Below the pieces are notes generated by a model. It did no database searches. It worked only from the letters and a program-made list of their open reading frames with translations, and was not told the origin of the DNA. From contig CP141143.1 of NCBI GenBank assembly GCA_035235625.1, positions 46,795,178-46,859,177 of the forward strand: DNA of 64,000 nt, in the 5' to 3' direction. This stretch comes from Saururus chinensis (taxonomy: Eukaryota > Streptophyta > Magnoliopsida > Piperales > Saururaceae). The position numbers and the translations under genes are program-made. Of the stretch, positions 58,166 through 64,000 are shown piece after piece (position 1 is the stretch's first letter; each line of letters begins with the position of its first letter).

Positions 58166-59304
58166 TGTAAGATCCCTAAACTTGAACTGGTTAATTTCAT
58201 TTTATTTAATTGTTATTGTGTGGTTTAATGCTAATTCTAATCAGTTTTGATTATTTTCGAAATTAAAGTGATTAACAAAAGTTTTTACCGAAAATTTTCT
58301 TCACATTAATAGTTTTTTCGTTAATATAAGTCATTTGAAATTTTTATGGATTTTTCAGAATTTTTACTATTTTACCTGAAAAGTTAGGGGGCGGGATCCA
58401 CCGTGGGTCCCACTCACAAAATTGGGATTATAGGTCCCAAATGACCCTAACATCTTCTTAAGGTAGTATTTAAATATTTCAAAAATTTTAGAAATCGATT
58501 TGGGCTTAAAATAAGCAAATTTTCCATTTTTAGTTTTAAACTCTATTTATATCCCACATATCTATTAGGTTTACTCCAAAGCTTTCTATAAATAGAAAGC
58601 CTCAGCCACTTTCCCAATTGGGAAGGTCTGGAAATCTGGAGCTTAATCCCTTCCTAAGAAGAAAAGGTAATTAAGGTAAGGATTAGCCTAATCTTCCACT
58701 AATTTCTTAGGGTATATGTGGATGATCTTATGAGTATATGTATGTTATGAGTAGTCATGCATAGGTTATGAATTATGCGATGATTTTTAGTTTACTCTTT
58801 TGACATATAAAACCTTGTTGACTTTTACTCACCCCACTTTTTGTGTTTTGTTTTGGGGCTGCATGGCGTGACATGCAATTAACTAGGATCTACTATATGA
58901 GGAACGGTCTGGGAGAGCATTGGATTAGGCGTGGATGCCTCTGGACTTTATTATGTTTTCTTATTTATGCTATTATGATTATAGAACATCATGTATGGTG
59001 GTTCTTGTTTCAGACTCGTGTATATCTTATGTTTTTAAATCTATTTCAGACTTTCTGATTAGAGCCTTGTGTGTCGGTTCAGTATTTTAAGTATGTGGGT
59101 ATACGACTTATGGACTAGTTTAGAGTTAAAGTCCTCTTTTATTTCCCTTATTTCTCTTGCACAGAGGTTTAAAGGTGCGCACTCCGTATGTGAAATTCAC
59201 CCGATTAATCGCAGCTATGATAAATTAATTTTGTCGCTCTCGTCCGCTCAGACCGTCCCTTGGACCGGGTTCGGCTTGGGTCGGGCGGGTGTTGGGGTGT
59301 GACA
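58166..59304 (+). mobile_element. Solo LTR (Ty3/gypsy) inside the MULE right TIR
   Basis: It begins TGTAAGATCCC and ends GGGGTGTGACA (TG...CA). The flanks are GTTAG (58161-58165) and CTTCG (59305-59309), a decayed 5-bp duplication with three of five bases kept. Removing it joins the two parts of the MULE's right TIR. Inside are GTGGGTCCCAC, a TATAAATA box at 58587-58594 and TTTTACTCACCCCAC near 58826, which is the transcribed-strand form of the motif shared by the other LTRs here. No internal domain is present, so it is the product of LTR-LTR recombination. Confidence 0.82.
58587..58594 (+). promoter_or_regulatory. TATA box of the solo LTR
   Basis: TATAAATA lies in TTTCTATAAATAGAAAGCC, about 420 bp from the LTR start and followed by a C-rich leader. 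Confidence 0.5.
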
Positions 59305-59333
59305 CTTCGGCCAGACAATATGGAAGAAAACTC
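59305..59333 (-). repeat. MULE right terminal inverted repeat, outer part
   Basis: On the minus strand it reads GAGTTTTCTTCCATATTG then TCTGGCCGAAG, matching the outermost 28 bp of the left TIR. Its inner continuation is at 58160 on the other side of the solo LTR. Confidence 0.85.
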
Positions 59334-59342
59334 TTCATTAGA

Positions 59343-59962
59343 TCTATGCATTAAATAAGGAAAAATTGGGGGTTTTGAAAGAAGAAGACATGAGAATCAT
59401 AATTAAGCTTGAAGAACCTTCATTTCCCCATTAAGTATCAAAAAATTAAGGAGAAAATAATCAAATTACTCACCTTGTGGGAGGCTAGGGCACGACAATT
59501 CTTTGCTAAATTTTAGAAGATTCAAAACTATATAATTAAAGCTCTTATGTCCTATTCATAGAGAGTGGGGATTAGGGTTCTTAATCCTCTTCAAGTTTGG
59601 GCTACTAAACCAACCTTGGGCCACCCAAATTGGCCCTTAAACTACTATTCCCATAACTCACTTTAAATAGGCCCAAAAGGCTAAGTAAAAAGCCCAATTT
59701 TTGGTTCAAATGGGTAATCGGGTACGATGCATCCAGTACAGTTTTGATAGGTCATTTCTCACTCATTTGAACTCCAATTTGCACATTCTTAGGGTGTTTT
59801 GAAGCTCTTTACATCTAATTTCTAACGATATAAGTCTCAGACCTAATTTTGATCTATTCATATATTTACAAAACTTGTAATACTAAAGGGTCAAACTCCT
59901 TAAATTCCTATAACTCAACCACAAATAGGACAATTGGAAAACAAGAATTATCGGATCTTACA
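59343..59962 (-). mobile_element. Element B: upstream (5') LTR, second segment
   Basis: This is the outer part of B's upstream LTR, resuming after the MULE duplication. It aligns with 31503-32125, for example GAAGACATGAGAATCATAATTA and CCATTAAGTATCAAA. On the minus strand it starts TGTAAGATCC at 59962. With 40036-41752 it makes an LTR of about 2.34 kb. Confidence 0.9.
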
Positions 59963-60960
59963 AGATGGATTCCTTATAAGCCGATAATTGAAAGCTTCAC
60001 ATGGACAAAATCTCTAGTGTGAGACAATGTTTAGAGGAGGAGAAGATATCTATTTTCACTTGAATGAGTGGTGTAGCGGTGGTGGTTTTCCATGGAGTGG
60101 CAGAGATTCCAGGGCTGAGTGGATAACCCATGGGAGGAGTTCTTGTCGGCCATCATTGACAAGTACTTTGCTCTTCATGTGCTAGAGGAGAAGGAGTTCC
60201 TTAATCTTCAATAGGATTCCATGACAGTGCTTGGCCATGAGACTAATGTCATTGAGTTAGAGCGCTTTGCTCCTCGTTTCTTCTGTGACAAATATAAGTA
60301 GGGAAGGAAGTTTGATGATGTGTTGAAGCCTTATATAAGAGGTCTGGTGGTTCCCTTTAGGCATAAGACTTTGGTGGAAGTCCTTGAGATCACCATTGTG
60401 GTGGAGAAGGACTGAGAGCAGTACCACAAGAGGAAGGGGTAGCCTAAGAGAGCTAGGTAGGATGACTCTTAGGGTCAGCGTAATGAGAAGCCTCGTGGAA
60501 ACAACTTTAGGAGGAACTATAATAACCACATGCAGCCTGATCACCACAACAACCCTGCCAACATCTCTTGCTTCTTGTGTGGACAGAAGGGTCACTACAA
60601 TAAAGAGTGTCCCCAGAACATTCTAGGTGATCTTCCTAAGAACCATCTGACTCCACAAAATCATGACCTAAAGCAACAAGGTGGGCAATATAAGAAGCCG
60701 GTTAATCAAGGGAAGGTCTTTGTTATATTAGCTCATGAAGCCACCAATGCTTTGGTAGAGGTGGAAGATATGCTTGAAATTGCCTCCCACTATGCTAGAG
60801 TGTTGTTTGATACTAGATTTTCATATTCTTTTGTCTCACCTCTTTTTTCTCGTGGCATTGGTGTTGAGCCTAAGTTGTTGTAGGTTCCTTTGCATGTGTC
60901 TACCCCTTTGTCTTCTCTTCGGGCAGATGAATATCTTAAGAAGGTTTACATATTGGTTGA
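59963..60960 (+). pseudogene. Element C: gag and protease start
   Basis: Decayed gag begins near 60060 (WQRFQG, then PWEEFLSAIIDKYFALHVLE and EKEFLNLQ). It continues with VIELERFAPRFFCDKYK and PYIRGLVVPFRHKTLVEVLE, then a Lys/Arg/Asn-rich part and the zinc knuckle CFLCGQKGHYNKEC at about 60569-60610. Protease follows as VLFDTRFSYSFVSPLFSRGI, with the active-site DTG changed to DTR. Stops are frequent. The 5' LTR and start of gag are not in view: B's LTR abuts directly at 59962, so C was probably the target into which B inserted. Confidence 0.85.
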
Positions 60961-62460
60961 AGGGCATGAATTATTTGTTGATTTGATTATTTTGTGTATG
61001 ATTCATTTTGATGTGATTTAGGGCATGAACATGATGTCAGTTTATCATGGACATATTGCTTGCCTTGGGAAGAAGGTTGTGTTTAGTTTTCGAAATGTCA
61101 AGCTCTTGATTTTTTAGGGCGTGAGATGGGTTAGTGGCAAGTTCTTAGTGTCTTCTTCTAAGGCAAGGAAATGGATCAATAGCCGATGCATGACTTTTCT
61201 TGCATGCATCTCGGTGAAGGGCGGGGCTTTATCTTCTATTATGTCTATTCTTGTGCAATTAGAGTATGCATATGTCTTTTCGGATGACTTGTTGGGATTG
61301 CCTCTTGAGATGGAGTTTAAGCTCTATATTGATCTCATTTCAGGCACAATTCTTCTTTCTAAAGGTCCTTACCGCATGGCTCTAGTTGAATTGAAAGAGA
61401 TTAAGGCACAACTGCAAGACTTGATAGACAAGGGACACATAAAGCCTAGTGCATCTCCTTAAGGCACACCGGTTCTCTTTGTCAGGAAGAAGGATGGTTC
61501 CCTTAGGCTTTGCATTGATTACTAGATGTGGAATCAAGTGACAATTAAGAACAAGCATCCATTGTCATGTATTGATGATTTGTTTGATTAGCTGCAGTAG
61601 GCTCATGTGTCTTCCAAGATTGATTTGACGTCGGGCTACCATCAACACTACATTCGACCCAATGATGTGTCTAGACAGCTTTTAGGACACGTTATGGGCA
61701 TTATGAGTTCTTAGTTATGCCTTTTTGTCTCACAATGCACTAGCATCTTTCATGGACTTGGTAAACAGGGTTTTTAGGCCTAATTTTGATTAGTTTGTCA
61801 TTATTTTTTGTAGATAATATATTGATCTATTTAGAAAGCAAGGAGGATCATGAGAAGCACTTGAAGATTGTCTTGAAAACTTTGAGAGATCACAAGCTCT
61901 ATGCAAAGTTTGACATGTGTGAATTTTGGTTGAAAGAAGTGCAATTTCTAAGCCATGTCATTAATTTTTGGTTGACAAGGAAGAGTGGGAAGTTTGAATG
62001 GAGTCAATTACGTGAGGCATGTTCCCAAGAGTTTAAGTAAAGGCTAACTCCAGTGCCATTCTTAGCCTTACCTATGGGGAGTAGAGGATTTGTTGTCTAT
62101 AGTGATGCTCCATTAAGAGACTTGAGTTGTGTGTTAATGCAACATAGTAAAGTGGGAGCATATGCTTCTCGCCAAGTTAGAGTGCATGATTGAATCTATC
62201 CTACACATGACTTAGAGCTAGCAGTAGTGGTCTTTGCATTGAAGATTTGGATGCACTACTTTCATGGTGAGAAGTTTGAAGTATTCATGGATCACAAGAA
62301 TTCAAAGTATCTCTTCACTCAAAGAGACTTGAACATAAGACAAACAAGATGTTTGGAACTCCTTAATGATTATGACTTCACCATTTCCTATCATCCTGGA
62401 AAAGGTAATGTGGTGGTGAATGCCTTGATAGAAAATAAGTCATTATGGTAGCTTGTGTTT
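60961..62460 (+). pseudogene. Element C: protease end, reverse transcriptase and RNase H
   Basis: Plus-strand segments in order: VRWVSGKFLVSSSKARKWIN, LELEYAYVFSDDLLGL-like (61265-61300), [34 protein letters not shown] and SSKIDLTSGYHQHYIRPNDV. The FVDD region is decayed to FFVDNILIYLESKEDHEKHL near 61800. HKLYAKFDMCEFWLKEVQFL follows, then RNase H remnants [20 protein letters not shown] and [40 protein letters not shown] is the end. The catalytic DD is reduced to DN, and there is a deletion after SHVIN where the RT thumb should be. Confidence 0.88.
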
Positions 62461-63800
62461 GTGTGCAAGAATGACTTTTGTATGAATAGGTCATTGAACT
62501 CAAATAGGAGTTAACTTTAGAAGATACAAGCAAGTGGCTTGCTAATCTTTCCATAATTTCTGATTTGGTTGATAAGGTGGAAGAAGCACAAAAGGTGGAT
62601 AAGGAAATCCAAGCCATGAAGACTAAGTTGCAAGGGAAAAATGTGATTGATTTTGAAAAAAATGATGATGAAATCTTAACTTTTTGAGGGTGGTTATGTA
62701 TGCAAAACTCTTTGGAGTTGAAGGAGTACATTCTTTTGGAGGCACATCACTCTAAGTCATCCATCCATCCAGGAGGAACAAAGATGTATTATAATGTGAA
62801 GCAGACTTTTTTGTGGAGCAGAATGAAGTGGGACGTTGCCTCATTTGTGTCTAAATTCATGGTGTGTCAACAAGTGAAAGCAAAACATCGTCATGCAAGA
62901 GGCATTCTATAACCTCTACCTATTCTGGATTGGAAGTGGGAGAAGATGGATATGGACTTTGTTTTAGGGCTTCCTAGATTGCCAAGTGGCAATGATGTGG
63001 TGTGGTTTATCATTGATCAACTCACTAAGTCTATAGACTTCATTGCTATGAGGATGACTACTCATTTGAATGTGTTTGTAGTGCTTTATGTGAAGGAGAT
63101 TATTTTGTTATATGGAGTTCCTATATCCATAGTTTTCAAGAGATTCTCGATTTACATCCATGTTTTGACAATGTATTCAGAAGGCTTTAGGGATAGTGAC
63201 TTACCTCAGCTTTGTTGGAGTGAGGTCGGACAACATCTCCTAATCGGGTTAGAGATTGGGCAACAGTTAGTAGAGAAGATTGACTTATCTGGAAACTATT
63301 CCAGATAGCTCAATGTCTGAAAAATAGCTATGCGGATAAGTAGTAAAGAGATCTAGAATTTCAAGTTGGCAACTATGATTTCTTGAAGATCTCACCTCTC
63401 AAGGAATCATGCAATTCGGTAAAAGAGGGAAAGTATCTCATAGGTTCATTGAACCTTTCAAAGTTCTTGATCGGATTATGGTAGTGGCATATCGAGTGGC
63501 TCTACCTCCACAGCTTGCTAACATCCATGATATGTCCCATGTTTTTTTTATCGAAGTATGAGCCAGATCCATCCCATATTCTTGATTTTGAGCTGTTGGA
63601 GCTATGAGGTGATCTTTCATATGATGAGACGCCAATGCAAATCTTGGATATGATGGAGAAGACTCACATAAATAAGGCAATTCCGTTAGTGAAGGTCCTT
63701 TGGCGGAACCACAATGTGGAGGAGGCAACGTGGGAGCACGAGGATGAAGTTAAGGAGAAGCACACTCACCTTTTCACTACCAGCCAATAGCGAATTTTGA
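62461..63800 (+). pseudogene. Element C: integrase remnant with core deletion, chromodomain-like end
   Basis: The zinc segment (LEAHHSKSSIHPGGTKMYYN, then SKFMVCQQVKAKHRHA) lies at 62730-62890. The core starts MDMDFVLGLPRLPSGNDVVW near 62946 and reaches YGVPISIVFKR near 63135. It then jumps to LPQLCWSEVGQHLLIGLEIG, so the second Asp and the Glu of the catalytic triad are gone. The C-terminus has FQVGN-like, PFKVLDRIMVVAYRVALPPQ and VKVLWRNHNVEEATWEHEDE (63690-63750), a chromodomain-like motif. Confidence 0.87.
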
Positions 63801-63828
63801 GAACAAAATTCCTAGAAGGTGGGTAGGA
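63801..63828 (+). other. Polypurine tract of element C
   Basis: GAGAACAAAATTCCTAGAAG followed by GTGGGTAGGA lies immediately before the LTR start. It matches the tract of element B. Confidence 0.6.
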
Positions 63829-64000
63829 TGTAAGATCTTCTAATTTATAAAATTTTTTTATTTATGTAAAATTATTTATTTGAGTTTGATTTGATTTTCT
63901 TGGAGTAATGGGTTGGTTAAGTTATACATTTATTAAGGCTTAATTTATTTTAGTTTATTATATTTTTGTTAAGCTTGGTCAAAGAAGCGTCCACGTTTGT
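63829..64000 (+). mobile_element. Element C: start of 3' LTR
   Basis: It begins TGTAAGATCTTC, similar to the first bases of the solo LTR at 58166 and of B's LTR, then diverges. It runs past the end of the window. Confidence 0.75.

Larger units (their letters stand above)
41753..59333 (+). mobile_element. Mutator-like element (MULE) with Ulp1 gene, nested inside element B's LTR
   Basis: A 9-bp duplication, TTCGTTAGA (41744-41752) and TTCATTAGA (59334-59342), flanks the element. Removing it rejoins B's LTR exactly as in the intact copy near 31490-31505. The ends are inverted repeats: the left begins GAGTTTTTTCCATATTG and the right, on the minus strand, GAGTTTTCTTCCATATTG. Similarity continues for over 100 bp. 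The 9-bp duplication, G-start and long TIRs are MULE hallmarks. It carries a plus-strand DUF1985-like/Ulp1 gene and a minus-strand MURA transposase remnant. Without the nested element D and solo LTR it would be about 7.8 kb. No catalytic transposase domain is seen, so it would need help to move. Confidence 0.88.

Noticed and set aside
41753-59333. CACTA transposon as the carrier of the Ulp1 gene
   Set aside because: Ends are GAGTTTT rather than CACTA/CACTG, the duplication is 9 bp rather than 3 bp, and the transposase remnant is MURA-like.
63438-63728. 96-codon minus frame
   Set aside because: It is antisense to the integrase C-terminus and chromodomain-like end of element C.

Overview
This window is repeat-dense, gene-poor plant heterochromatin, almost certainly from a flowering plant. 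It holds plant-type Ty3/gypsy chromovirus retrotransposons with primer-binding sites complementary to initiator-Met tRNA, a Mutator-like DNA transposon (MULE) carrying a Ulp1-type protease gene, and a long AT-rich satellite array. I found no intact host gene, tRNA, rRNA or CRISPR. Every recognisable coding region belongs to a transposable element and is broken by stops, frameshifts, deletions or insertions.

Layout. (1) 1-1440 is a purine-rich degenerate repeat with a pure (GA)n tract. (2) About 1.8-26.26 kb is a satellite of roughly 318-320 bp units, about 70 copies. Each unit is itself an old dimer of two ~160-bp halves. One LTR-like insertion (23034-24306) interrupts it. (3) 26.26-29.5 kb holds fragments of a plus-strand gypsy element ('E': RT, RNase H, integrase, chromodomain-like tail) next to a 23-base run of N. 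(4) From 29.9 kb to the end is a nested stack. A plus-strand gypsy element ('C', 59963-end) is abutted by a minus-strand gypsy element ('B', LTRs of about 2.3 kb at 29891-32125 and 40036-41752 + 59343-59962). B's integrase gene is split by a 4.48-kb LTR-like insertion (32653-37132). B's upstream LTR is split by a 17.6-kb MULE (41753-59333), with matching terminal inverted repeats and a 9-bp target duplication. Inside the MULE lie a minus-strand gypsy element ('D', 45539-54182, perfect AGACT duplication), inserted into an exon of the Ulp1 gene, and a 1.14-kb solo LTR (58166-59304), inserted into the MULE's right terminal repeat.

How the parts relate. The nesting gives a relative order: B, then the MULE, then D and the solo LTR; the 4.48-kb element also came after B. 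The MULE carries a plus-strand DUF1985-like/Ulp1 protease gene and a minus-strand remnant of a MURA transposase whose catalytic part is not seen, so it is non-autonomous. D has gag, protease, RT, RNase H and integrase, plus an additional acidic open frame between its primer-binding site and gag. That frame leads into two tandem CCHC zinc knuckles and is the most unusual coding feature here. Most nonsense codons fit C-to-T or G-to-A decay, as expected of long-methylated, silenced repeats.

All calls come from reading the sequence without database searches. Boundaries supported by duplications or LTR homology are near base level; others are approximate.
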